NCBI RefSeq assembly: GCF_000006405.1
Contig: NW_003202922.1
Location: 28,837 to 92,836, forward strand
Direction of reading: 5' to 3'
DNA: 64,000 bases
DNA from: Perkinsus marinus ATCC 50983
Lineage: Eukaryota > Perkinsozoa > Perkinsida > Perkinsidae
How positions within the stretch are numbered: position 1 is the first letter of the stretch; every line of letters begins with the position of its first letter. Positions 37,902 to 49,320 of this stretch are shown in pieces. The translations under genes were made by a program, and so were the position numbers. The notes under the pieces were generated by a model. The model worked only from the letters and a program-made list of their open reading frames with translations, was not told where the DNA came from and did not search any database.

Positions 37902-39574
37902 ATGGCCAAGGTGGCAGGAGAAGAACATTCCGAGTCGAGCTCCATCGAGTGGACAACTGAATTGGAATCGTCGCTGTCATCCTCCTCCTCGGCGTGCGAC
38001 TCCTACTATGTTCGGGAGGTTTGGGCGAATGACGTTGAATATGAGTTGCGAGTGATGGAGAAGTTGGTGGAAGAGTACCCCTATATAGCAGTAGATGGAT
38101 GCTTCCCGGGGGTGGTGGCAAGGCCCACTGGTAATGGCATTAAAGGGCGCGTGACGGTAGCGGCTGTTGTTTATGCTTAGGTCCGTTCAAAAATGATACG
38201 GAGAGAAATTATGAGATTATCAGAACTAATATGAGCCTCGTAAAAATACTACAACTAAGTCTGGCATTTTCTAATAAGGACGGTGAAGTGGCTGGGCATC
38301 CTGAAGACGTTCGAACGGCGAATGGAAGTGACCGGCCTCCCCCAGCTTGTGTGTGGAAAATCAATTTTCACTTCGACGTTCGGAAGGATATTTATTGCGC
38401 CGAGACGTTGAAGCTGCTGAGGGAACCTACAAAGAAGGGAGGTGCGGGCATTGACTTGAAGGCGCATCTGAAGCGGGGCGTGAGCGTGGAGAGATTCTCG
38501 GAGCTGATCACGGGAAGTGGCCTGGTGCTGTCGCGTGATGTAACGTGGATAACTGCGGCTGGTGGTTTCCTATTCGCCGGATTGGTGAAAATGCTGTCCG
38601 GCCAGGCCCTACCGAAGGCTGAAGTGGAGTTCTCGGAGATGTGTTATGAGTACTTCCCTCACATCTGGGATATGAGGGTAATCAGGAGAGGTTCGTCGAG
38701 GTGTGGTATGAGGTCTCGTGGAGGAGGGGTTCTGCACGCATGCGCATCATCGGAGAAGGCAAATTTGGAGGTTGAAACGCCGTCCACTTTAACACTTCTT
38801 GAGAACTTCTTCCGATATGATGGCAGAAGTGGTAGAATGATGAGTTCCTCTTCCGACGACTCTTCCGAGTCGCCTCCAGCAGTGCTCCCTTTTTCTGCTA
38901 TGCAGAGGAGGGCGACTACGACGAAGTGGTGGCTAGCGAGTGGTGGTGGCGGCAAGGAGATCAGGAGGAAATCTCAATTTGGTTTAGAGGAGTTCTCTGC
39001 GTTGAATTTAGAGAGTCCTGCATCGGTGTGGCAAGATAAAGGAGAGGAGGTAATTTCGTGGCGCGTGAAGCTGAGGACGGAAGTGGAGGCAGAATATGAG
39101 GAGGCGACCAGTGAGAACAAAGAAGGTTCTGCTGATGCCATCACGACACCCGCTATGAAGAAGGAACAGCCGAATGGAGTTGTCCAAACGCCGCCTCCAC
39201 CACCCCCTGGCCGTCCACCTCCTCTAGATGCTCGTTCGACTTCGGGCTCTAACGCGTCACCGGTTGATCGTGGAGAGGAGGAAGGGCCGCCTCGCTATAA
39301 GCATCCACTTCGGCACCCCAAGTATCCGAATGGGGCCCCTCCTCCTATGTGTGGGGTTATTAGTTATAAAGGGCCGCCGCCGCCACCCATTGGTACACGC
39401 AAGTGGTTACCGGCGCCTCTGAAGAGAGGGCAACCGTTTATGCATTGGGGATGCGTACAGCTACCAGATGTGGCGTCAAGTCACTATCGTCGGCGTAGGG
39501 AGAGACCCATGGGGATCTCAGGGGGAGGGAAGGATGTTGGGATAGGAGGTCACCGTCGGGGAGTGCGGAGCTGA
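37902..39574 (+). CDS. CAF1/CNOT7-like deadenylase homologue with missing catalytic residues
   Basis: Two exons (37902-38130 and 38181-39574) joined across a 50-nt intron. The fold signature is clear: VREVWANDVEYELRVMEKLV, YPYIAVDGCFPGVVARPTG, RNYEIIRTNMSLVKILQLSL, ERFSELITGSGLVLSRDVTW, AAGGFLFAGLVKMLSGQALP and FSEMCYEYFPHIWDMRVI. In active CAF1 the first motif is MDTEFPG and the second SGYDFGYL. Here these are VDGCFPG and AGGFLFAGL, so the first Glu and the second-motif Asp are gone. The last DEDD motif is not found. A long Ser/Pro-rich C-terminus (to residue about 540, against about 285 in CNOT7) has PPPPP tracts. The protein is probably a non-catalytic CCR4-NOT-related protein. Confidence 0.85.
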
Positions 39575-40597
39575 TTCCGTATGTATTTTGTTGTATGTAA
39601 CATTGGGATGGTGACACTGCTGGTGTCACCATCATGTTGGTATTTTGGTATTCGGAGGGACGGGAGGAATGTAGCGAACAGTGATGGGTGAAGATACGAA
39701 GGAGGTTCGCATTGCTGGCCTCGTTGGTATCGATTCTGGTTGCCTATGGGATACATTTCGAGTGTCTCCTCCAGAGGGTAGATGTTGAGTTTGAGTATTG
39801 TTGTTGTCGAAGGAAGACAGCTCCTGGCCGATCGGAGGAGGGGAAGTTTAATAGTTGACTGGATGGTTTCAGTGAGCGAGATGTGGTGGAAACATGGTAT
39901 GGTAAACGGCAGAAAAATCAGTAATGGCATTATTAGAAAATACTAAGAGGCCATCATATAGTACCGCACTTGGTGTATCGCAGGGAGGGGACGGGTGCAT
40001 GCCTGTGGTACTGGAAGTGTTGGAAAATATGTATATGGTCAACTACGTGTGTTGGTGACAATATGGAAATTATGAGGAATTTTGTTGAGGATTCTCGACC
40101 TGAAAATCACCCTGCTCAACGTCCTCGGTAGTCGTCAATCGAGATGATCCGTGAGATGTTATGTTCTGTAATCGGGCAGTAGTTGAGCATTATGTCTCTT
40201 TAGCTGAGTCACTCTGTATACACCATTGCGATCTTAGCATTCCCACTCATCTATTTAGAGTAACTGAGAATGGTTGCTATGATTGCACTCTTGAAGTTAT
40301 TTGTGCCTAGTTGGGACAGAGATGTGCACGCGTGCACTAAAAGCAGAGCAGCACGCATGCTCATTCGAGGCCTATGCTTAGACTAGCGGTGAGGGACAGA
40401 GTTTGTCAAAAAACTGTTTGAACTCTCCCTCCCATCTCATTGGAACAAATAGGGGGAAGACGCAGAAAAACATTGTTTGTGCATTTCTAGCCGAAGTCGT
40501 GGGTGAATCTCCAAGAAGTAACGAGGAAGCTATTGAGGTGAACGAAGAAAAGCAGAGATATATACATTAGCACTGGTGATTTGTATGTGCCGATACA
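39575..40597. other. Intergenic region with one partial MITE-1
   Basis: No supported gene. A truncated MITE-1 lies at 40012-40110. Confidence 0.5.
40012..40110. repeat. MITE-1 copy, truncated
   Basis: AGTGTTGGAAAATATGTATA, 'ggtcaactacgtgtgttggt' and 'ggaaattatgaggaatttt' are present; the other half is absent. Confidence 0.8.
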
Positions 40598-43500
40598 ATG
40601 TTGAGTTGTTCATTGGCGACCATAAAGTGTGCTTGGAGTGGTATCGTGTACAACGGCTATGTCAAGTTGACATTCTTAATGACTGCTCCTAGAGGGAAGA
40701 CTCGGGCAGTGGAGAGGGAAGGAGGAGGTTCTTCTGGCGGGTTGAGGCGGAGCGAAGCTGGGTCAATGGTTTTTGTACTGCCGTTGAGGAATAGAGTGCT
40801 GTTCCCGGGACTGAGAGCACAGGCATTGGTAGTAGTGGGGAGGGGTAGTATAAGGCAGGATGTGACGGAAATGTGGTAGGTACATAAATCGGTTTTTGAG
40901 GCACTTGTAGCCCATCAGAAAACAGTATCGTTGGAAGATTCTCTGAGCCACGACAAGCTCGTCACTGTTGGTGTTAGAAACAGCGATAGGGAGGGTTCCA
41001 AAGGAGACGAGAAGCTGTAGGCGCCAGTGTTGGAATGTATATACGCTGACGTTCCTCAGCTGACCTCGGGAGTTTCCTCGCTACTTGCAGGAGTTTATAT
41101 AAGAATTTGGGTAGAAATGTTGAAGAAGTAACAATAATTTCCCAAAATGTCCTCAGAACTTCCATATTGTCACCGACGCATGTCGTTGACCATGTGCATA
41201 TTTTTTCACACTGTTAGGCTTGTAGTAGAGTGAATTAGGATTGCTTTACTGTAGACTATAATGAAGTTTCATCCGTTTTACGTGAGGTGGCGTAAATCTC
41301 TGTGAAAAACGCAATATTCGCGGTGATATGCAGTAGTCGTGAAATATGTTTTTCACTGGTGTTTTTCATATCACGGGTGAAACTCCAATATTGGTAGGAA
41401 TAGTAACCCGTAACAATACTCCTCCGCGTGGACGGGAGATGCCATGAGTATTCTCGTGATTTACATGGCTTCAACTGATTGCCTCTTCGTCTCTCCACGT
41501 CGTTTTGCATTTTCGCATTGATCTTGCTGATTTTCGTATAAAGAGTGAAAGTATGTAGTTAAGCTCGAATGGTTTCTGTGAAGTTCCACCCATAGTAATA
41601 ATATCATTTCGAATCAAGATGATTCCTTATTGTAGATGTGTATTATTGATCGTATTGGATACGTTATAGTCGATCGTTGGTTCCGTAAGTGGTCAAGCGG
41701 TAGAGCGTTATGCTTACTACCATGAGGTCCAGGGTTCGATCCTTCGCAGGGGTCTTTTTCACACATCCGCCGGTCGGCACTCTCTTTTGGTTAGGTACAC
41801 TGTGGGCACACTCTGCCGTATGGTATCCAGTAGTGTAGCGCCTCACACCCGGGCCGGGGAGGTTGATGAAGGGGATCAAATCGTGTTGACACTAGAAGGA
41901 CTAGATAGGTGGGAGCTCGAGGCTTCCCAGTTCCTATTAGATGCATCTTCAGGGTGGAACTGGAGACCTCTGGTGCGGCACTGGTGTGGGACGGCTCAAC
42001 GGAGGGAGGTACTTAAAGGAGTTTCGAAACTTCAAGTTCTGTAGCATTCCCAAGTCGCAAAATTTTCCCCTTCGTTGAATCGAACTCCTAAACTTTCAAT
42101 TGAGCCTGGTATAGTATTAATCTTGTTGGTATTTTAGTAAAACGATGCGTGAAATGTTAACGAGAACGTAAAGCATCGACCGCATGGACGAAAATCTGAA
42201 CTTGTTGGCAAAGCATTAATTCGATCTTCAAAGGCTGTAGTATCATGTTAACGCCATGGAAGTGAAACTCTCCTTACTGTGATGATCGCGTACCTATTCA
42301 CCAGGCTGAAGGTTCGTTACTGGTGATGCTACTACGCCGTAGGGGTATATGGTTTCTATAGTGATCGATGGGGGAGGTCTGATTGGGCAGGAGGGAGGAT
42401 GCTGTGCTTTAGGGGAGCGTAATGTGGTGCACGGCAAGGTTTGGGTATCTCGCGTGCTTGGGAGTGTCCAGAAGGGGCCGACGAGGGAACTGGAAGCATT
42501 AGCGGGTAGGAAGGGCAGTTTTCAATAGTCGAATAGTGGACCGTCTGGCATTACTCACTTTTTGTAGCTGTTGTCAGCGACCATCCTTGATAAGCTGCAA
42601 TGGTCTGTAGTCGTTATAGGGGCTGGGGAAGCAGGGGAGTTATATCGTCGATTGGAAATAGTAGAAAGTGTCCCTCCCGATGAGTGACGTGCTTTCAGAT
42701 GGTCTCCAGCGGAAGGTGGCTGAGCTGTTTCAACTGGAAAAGAGGCTTCAGGTTGGGGGGAGGGTGTTATAGTTGGGTTCAATACTGTTGGTTTAGGGCC
42801 TCGCTCATGGCGGTAAAGCTGGGGGGTTGCCGGGGCCTTTGGGAGGGCTGATAACGTCTTTGTGGAATAGTGGACGGGAAGGGGGTGGGGCGGCAGGGGA
42901 GAGCGTACTAGTTTTAAGGATGGTGTGGTCAGGAAAGGATAGAGAAACTGCCATCACTGAGGTCCCGATGAAGGCTGACAAGTGCTCGTTGTTTGCCGAT
43001 ATCATATGTGCAACGTTGAAGGTGAGTATGGAAAAATGCCGCTGGGTGGATTCGAACCTGTGTGACACTGCCACCCCCGATCTGCACTTCTCGCATGCGG
43101 CCTTACGTAGAAGTGCCCCAGCTACCAGTTGGGTTGGGGGAAGTGTCGATGGTGTGGTATATCAAGGCCGTAGGATGTCTGAATTCTCAGGATGTGCCGA
43201 TGGTCGCTCGACAGCAGGCTTTGGAGTGCCTCTGCATTGAAGATAGGCTGCACATGGCGACGAACATGGTGGCGGAGCGGAGAGAGGCGCTGTTGGTGAC
43301 GAGCCGAGTTAGAGTGGGAACTCGTCCTACTGGGATGGTCTTGTCCTTGTAATGGAGCTTTCAGGGTAACATGAGGAAGCAAGCGGACATGGACGTGCGG
43401 GAGAGGGTGATAAGGAGGCAGATCGAAGAGCTCCAGAAGGAGCTTAGGAAAATCAGTAAGGAAAGGGCCCGTTGGAGAGTGTTCGTGATGGTAGTGTTAG

Positions 43501-46500
43501 GTGGGGGGAATGAGGCTGCCGAGGACGAGGTTACGTCCATCGTGAACAAACTGGCCGCTATCCCCCTGCCTGAGGACATGAGGAGGGTAGGGCTGTTGGG
43601 TTAGGGAGTAGAAAGGAGGGTGATGCTGTCTAGGTATGCGATAGGGAGATCCACAAACTGCAGAGTACGCCGACGACTCATCCTGACTATACTGTGACCA
43701 GGTTAGATCTGGGAGGGGTCGTACATAGTAGTGCTGTTGTTGGCGACCCCTTATAGGCTTTGGCTTGGGAGTGATAAGCGTGAGTATTTCAGGACCTACT
43801 TGGAGACGGTGGCCTCTCTGCCGTGGTCATTGGAATGCTCTGAGGCGGTCATCGATCTCGATAGAGCTAGGGAGGTCCTTGAGAGAGATCACTTTGGGAT
43901 GACTAAGGTAGTGACAGTTGTATCACCCCCACTGGTTATCATAGATTTTTGTAGTGAATCGTTTGAGTAGGAAAGCATAGCTCTTGTAACTGCAGAAGAT
44001 GATCAGCAACTTCAGTTGAGATATTTTACAGGTCAAGAAAAGAGTCAGGGAGTTCTTAGCAGTGATGAAGCTGCACCAAGCGAGGGGCGGCTCTCAAGGC
44101 GATGAGTAACGAGGAAGCATTCTGCAATGGTCCCCTTCAATTCTCATCTCATGTTAGGGAAGCGAGAGTGGCTGAGGGAGAAGGTCGAGACGTGGGGTTA
44201 CCGGTGATCAACAGGAGGGGTCCTCCTGGACCGGTCGTGTGCCTCGTGGGCCCCCCGGGTGAGCACGTTGGTGTGAGAGTGGATCTGGTGTACTGGTGTG
44301 GTTAGAGGGTTGCACATGTCTACAATGAGACTCTTGAAACATGCCACTCTACGGCACTTGACCATTTTGTCTCTGGAGTAGTTCATGGAATATTGTATTG
44401 CTCTGAATGGGCAACTGTGTGTCGATGTAGGTGTTGGTAAGACTTCACTGTGTAGGAGTATAGCAGAAGCTCTGGGTAAGAGGTTCTGTCGAGTATCATT
44501 GGGAGGGGTACGCGATGAGGCGGAGATACGCGGGCATAGGTAGGCTCTATGGGGCGGTGATCATGATGAGCGTCATATTCTGAAGCCTCGCGACGCGGTC
44601 GGTGAGGATGGATTTAAAATATAGATGCCAATCTGAAATATCATTGTCGTCATCATCATAATTCTTATTGTTTGTGCATGTTGTTGTCGTGTGCCTCAGA
44701 CGCACCTACATTGGTGCCATGTTGGGTACTGTCCTGCAGGAGTTGGCTCGATGTGGTAGTCGGGAGTGTGTTATGCTACTCGATGAGATTGACAAGGTTG
44801 CCCAACCAGGGTTCAACTCCAATGCGCAGGGTAAGAACCATGACGACGCCAACTGCGGCGGCGGCTGCTGTTCCCAGAAGTTACTCGTCCTCGTGCTAGT
44901 CACCCTTTCTTGGTCACTCTAGTGCAACAACAATCAACTTTAACATAGAGGCCAGTGTGGAAATAGACGTTCGCTTTCCTCACCTGAGCTCGGAAGTTTC
45001 CTCACTGGTCATAGAGTTCGGGTAGAAGTGTACACAGATCAACGAGAATTTCCCGAAATTTCCGCACAATTTTCATATATTTACCAACCATGAGTTCATT
45101 TTCCCACACTAATAGATGTTCGGACTGTTCTCATCGCTTATAATATGGTATGCATGCTAATACTGTCGGTACCTCTATGGGGACCCACTGAGTAGAACTA
45201 AGCGTCCTTGCTGGTCATGGAGTCCATGACCATGACATGACAAGTCCATGACATGGACCATGACTAGGTCCATCTTTGTTGTACCTTGTATTCGATTTTG
45301 ATAGTCCAGCATGAAAGAATGTTGTAACTTCGTTGATGATGTAATGTAATACCTCGAATGTTCGAGGTTTCATAGTCCTAATCGTCGAATTAGCGGAGTT
45401 TCATCACCTGTTCATTTTGAACTATCAAACTCGAACGGAACCAGGCTGCTGGTTTTAGCTGCACTCCTGGAGCTGTTGGACCCCTCACAGCACGCCACCT
45501 TTCGTGACCACTACCTTGGAGTTCCGTTCGACCTCTCCTGTGTGACGTTCATATGCACGGCCAACTCGGCAGGTGAGCGTGTGAATAGTCAGCGGTTGGA
45601 GATTCTCTCAGGGGAAATGAGCCGCCCACTCATCGATCGGCTGGAGATGGTGGAATTAGAGAGTTACACGTTGGAGGAAAAGCGAGAGATCGCCAAAAGG
45701 TGAAGAGTCAAATCGATCACGAGGGCGAGCGCGGTTGATGATAGGCATCTCATCCCACGACAGTTAGAGTACCACTGCCTGGCTCCTGGGTCGGCCAAGA
45801 TAGAGGACGATGCGATAGACTACTTGGTGGAATGCTATACGAAGGAGGCCGGTGTGAGGTGAGCAGGGTGACCATGATACCATTGAGGGTTCCTTCCTGT
45901 TGTGCCTCGGTACTTGGCGTTGTACATGGTGAAAGTTGGAGGATTTTTGGTATTGGACAGTGTGGTTCGTGTTGATCAGATCTCTCGAGCGGAGGCTGGG
46001 CGATGTGTGTCGATATGTTGCTATTGAGATGGTTGAGAATAAGAAGGATAGTCCCTCGCCTTTCACCGTAAGGTCGTTGATGATGATGATGCGCTTGAGA
46101 ACGACCTGCCTTTTTCTGAGGGTCGAGCACTATAGCAATTCCAGGTCAAATTTATCTATTACCGACAAATTTAATTTTTTACACATTTTATTGATGTTTC
46201 ACCTTGTTTAAACTAAGCTCCTGAACTTTCAAGTAAACCGGGTATAATATTAATTTTTTTGGTATTTCGTGAAAGCCCCGAAGAAAAAACTAAAAATGTA
46301 AATGACTTAAATTTTTCGGTAGGAAAATCAGTTCGACTTGGAAAAGCCGTCTTATTTTACAATTAGTGGATCTAAAGTTGCGTTGATCCTAGATACAGCA
46401 GAGGGATATCCCTGATATTCTCGGACCGGAGACTTTCGAGTCCCCTGCGAGGCTGGCGAGGAGGCGGGCGAGGCAGCAGCACTCACGAGGGCAACAGATA

Positions 46501-47615
46501 GGAGTGAGCGTACACTCCTGTTGGTCATCACTCCCGAACGTCCTTTTAGGTTGCTCTAGGCCTGGCAGTGACTGCTGGTGGTGGTGACGTGTTAGAGATA
46601 GAGACGACTCTAACGAGTAGTTCTGCTAGTGTTGGTGCAGGGACGGGCAAGGTGTCCATCACTGGTGAATCACCTTAGAAGGGTTTCTCGCAAATAGTCG
46701 TTGTTATGACAGGTCAACTCGGTAAGGTGATGCAGGAGTCGGTAAGCGCGGCATTGGCTCAGCTCAAGGCCAGGGTATATGCGGTGCAAGATAGAGCGAT
46801 GGCTGAAGGTGAAACACCTGCGTGGTGGTAATTTCGTGGCGCAGTGACGGAATCGTTGAGTACGTGTGTGATGGACTCGTTGTAGTCTTTATATCTTATA
46901 GAGGCGGTAGGAATAACCAGGATGTAGCAAAACTCTGCAAGACATGTGACATGTGCCACACGTATCCGTACCACATTTCCTACACTTCCTGTTAGGAACC
47001 CCCTCCTCCATGGATAGTATCTTCCGCTTGATCGAGCCAAAACTACTAACCTCGGCCGACGTCCATGTCCACTTCCCAGCTGGAGCTGTTCCCAAGGATG
47101 GCCCTAGTGCTGGTACCCTCTAGTGCATTTCAAGCCTCCCTCAACACTCCACTTAGGCGTGGCTGTATTCCTCGCACTAGTGTCACTATTCGCGGCAATA
47201 CCCGTCCCGTCGTCCATCGCCACCACAGGTTAGCTACTGTTGTTGTTATGGTATATCTCTACCGTGCTTGTTCAGGGGAGATCACTCTTACTGGGCAAGT
47301 CCTCCCAGTGGGGGGTGTGCGAGATAAGGTGCTCGCAGCTCAGAGGGCCGGCATCGACACGGTCATCATTCCCCGCTCGAACGCTAAGACGTGAGTCACC
47401 ATTTTCTCGACGGTGTCGGACTAGACCCTTGCAGGTTACGAGCGTCGTTGCCGTTGTCGGTGACGGACTCAATAGAACTAGTCTTTATAGATCACGTCGA
47501 CGAGGCTCTACTACGAGTTTTCAGGCCTCAAGTCCAGACGCATAGTAGCGACAATAGAGCACCGCCGCTGAGGCGGCCTTCTACTATAGCGACCGTATCG
47601 CGGTCAGCATTGTAG
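40598..47615 (+). CDS. Lon protease (S16 family), many exons and large introns
   Basis: ATP-dependent serine protease of mitochondria or other organelles. The N-terminal substrate domain starts [19 protein letters not shown] (about 40770; start at 40598, 40679 or 40766), then [11 protein letters not shown] (about 41805), EALA and coiled linker [17 protein letters not shown] (about 43410). Walker A is split by an intron: VVCLVGPPG (44230) | [15 protein letters not shown] (44430). [20 protein letters not shown] and Walker [13 protein letters not shown] (44700-44810) follow, then [20 protein letters not shown] and FICTANS (45470-45570), [10 protein letters not shown] (46710) and [18 protein letters not shown] with the catalytic Ser (about 47070). 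[20 protein letters not shown] carries the catalytic Lys (about 47330). The protein ends at 47615. Introns host two MITE families, two tRNA-like relics and a repeat pair. Confidence 0.93.
41028..41215. repeat. MITE-1 copy in a Lon intron
   Basis: Starts AGTGTTGGAATGTATATACG and ends GTGCATATTTTTTCACACTG; near-complete inverted ends. Confidence 0.9.
41261..41392. repeat. MITE-2 copy in a Lon intron
   Basis: ATGAAGTTTCATCCGTTTTA to CACGGGTGAAACTCCAATA; the shared inner blocks are intact. Confidence 0.92.
41688..41757 (+). other. tRNA-like sequence, A-box and B-box, probably a relic
   Basis: AGTGGTCAAGCGGTAGAGCG (A-box-like), an anticodon-arm-like segment, GAGGTCCAGGGTTCGATCC (B-box) and TTTTT at 41756. 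Acceptor and T-stem pairing fail at several positions, so it is not called a functional tRNA. It lies in a Lon intron, sense strand. Confidence 0.55.
42085..42245. repeat. Repeat D, copy 1, Lon intron
   Basis: Blocks 'actcctaaactttcaa', 'ggtatagtattaat' and 'ttggtatttta' align with 46215-46370 in the same orientation. Confidence 0.65.
43034..43108 (-). other. tRNA-like relic forming most of a Lon intron, antisense
   Basis: The minus strand reads CACAGGTTCGAATCC, CAGCGGCA and TTTTT. A GCCGC block about 60 bases upstream can pair with GCGGC. At about 64 nt it is too short for a normal tRNA. The host intron runs from the donor near 43021 to the acceptor near 43108. Confidence 0.5.
44955..45117. 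repeat. MITE-1 copy in a Lon intron
   Basis: Starts AGTGTGGAAATAGACGTTCG and ends 'gttcattttcccacact'. It lies in the intron between the Walker B exon and the LLDPSQ exon. Confidence 0.85.
45218..45278. repeat. Cluster of GTCCATGA / TCATGGAC palindromes
   Basis: Six overlapping copies of TCATGG/CCATGA-type words in direct and inverted order within 60 bp, inside the same Lon intron as the preceding MITE-1. Confidence 0.85.
46205..46375. repeat. Repeat D, copy 2, Lon intron
   Basis: 'gctcctgaactttcaagt', 'gggtataatattaattt' and 'ttggtatttcgtgaaa' match 42085-42245. Confidence 0.65.
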
Positions 47616-49300
47616 CACATGGTTTTTGATTATAATTTTTCCTCGAACTTGCTGTTGAGTTAGTGCTACCCTTTACTAACACGCGAGTACCACCTGGGGA
47701 CGATAAGGTGTCCATATTTTTGACGCTTGTAAACTTATACCATTCGATTCGGTGGACTTCACTGTATCAGAAGATGCCAATATATGTGTTATATGGATGC
47801 TGTATATGTTCTTCATCGACTGCCCCGCAAGAGCGTGCAAAACGCGTTCTTTCAACTGTTCAACTGTCATTTCTTGAATTTGAGATTGATGTGGTATGAG
47901 CTTGGGAGCCGCAGCTTCTAGTTGGTCACGGTTGTTTCCTTGGAGCACTTCCCCGTGTGGCTCCATCGTTGATGGTGTTGTGGAGGTACTTAGAAAGTTT
48001 CTTCGAGGCCACCGGTCCCAGCGTGATTATCAAGCTTCGGAAAGAAGTCGAGAGGTGTCCATTGCGAAAAACCTCCACAAAGATTTTTACCCGAGCAACA
48101 ACGTGAAGGTATCAACTATCGGCCTCGCCTGCCCTGGTTTAGTGTGTCTAGCTCAGGTGGATTTGGTCACTCACTGTCGTGCTACTAGTGCTGAGCATGT
48201 TGTTGTAGGGCCTCGCCAGGATTGGTCAGGTCGCATGGTTGAGTGGCTCTGCGGGCGAGGCTTCGCTTAACTGGTTTTTAAATATCCCACTCCTGGGCGC
48301 GTGGGCCTGGTGGGCTGGAAGACTGAAGGTGCCTGTGACTTCCAGCTTTCAAAGCATCGAGTTAGTCCGACGAGCGCCTCTGTTGGCGTCGCCTACGTCG
48401 CGCTCCGGCGGGCGCGTGCCGGCGATGCGACGCCGCGCACGGTCGGCCAACCGATGCTTGCTCCCGGGAGTGGCGGGCTGGGTTGAAAGAAATTATACAC
48501 GGCATACGCCGTCTGGTTCTGTGAAGCTTCGGCGATGTTCGGCCGCTCGAGTCGTATCACGACGCACCCAGGATAAGGGTGGAGGATGCACCGCGGATGA
48601 TATGCACGTGTGTGACGGAGACGCACTGTGTGACGCGCCTTCCGTATCGGTATTTAACTCGTGTTAACTAGTTAACACTTTAAGGCAATGCCAACACTGC
48701 CTACTGAGTTGTCGATGTTGTTGTCGATGTTGTTGTTGTTGTTGGTGTCGTTGTCGTTGTCGTTGTTGGTGTTGGTTGGTTTTTTTGGTGTTGGTTTTGT
48801 TGTTTGTGTTGTTGTTGCTGTTGTTTTCGTGGTTCACCCCTATGGCTGTTCCCATTGCAAGAACATACGAGGCGCTACGCTGTAGCGCCTACAGTCGTGG
48901 CTGTGACAAGAGACCACAACCACAAGGGTACCGGTCCCCAGTGATCAGGGAGCACTACCATTATTTTTGCTAAGCTCCGTTGGGCATTTCACGATGAATG
49001 ACATGCTCGACTTCATTAATACCATCTTTATGTGATTTGTGTTCTCCCCAGACGATATTTTCATCACACAGTTCGACCTTTGCAATGGGATGCCATCTCT
49101 CAAGTCTCGACGATGCGGATGTGTCGACGCACGCAACCCATGAAGCAAAATCGAGTCAGAATGACAGTCGTCGTCGTCGGAAGGCCGGTAGGACTCAACC
49201 AGCTCCCCTCCGCTTTCGATTTGGAGGCGTTTGGCTAGCAACTGAGTTTCGTGGCGCGCGAAAAAGTAGCTTGTTGTTATCCCTGTTTTAGTATCCTTGG
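47616..49300. other. Region without a supported gene; GC-rich patch and GTT repeats
   Basis: Several frames of 60-140 codons exist, but none shows a domain or consistent splicing. 48360-48620 is unusually GC-rich. 48712-48830 is rich in GTT/GTC triplets. Confidence 0.45.
48712..48830. repeat. Imperfect (GTT)n / (GTC)n tract
   Basis: Mostly GTT with GTC and GGT variants over about 120 bp. Confidence 0.9.
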
Positions 49301-49320
49301 ACATTCCTAGGAGGTCACTA

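Noticed and set aside
41688-41757. Functional tRNA gene
   Set aside because: A- and B-box words and a T-run are present, but the acceptor and T stems do not pair. Kept only as a relic.
48360-48620. GC-rich island as a horizontally acquired gene
   Set aside because: No long frame with recognisable domains and no change in flanking gene content. Composition alone is not enough.
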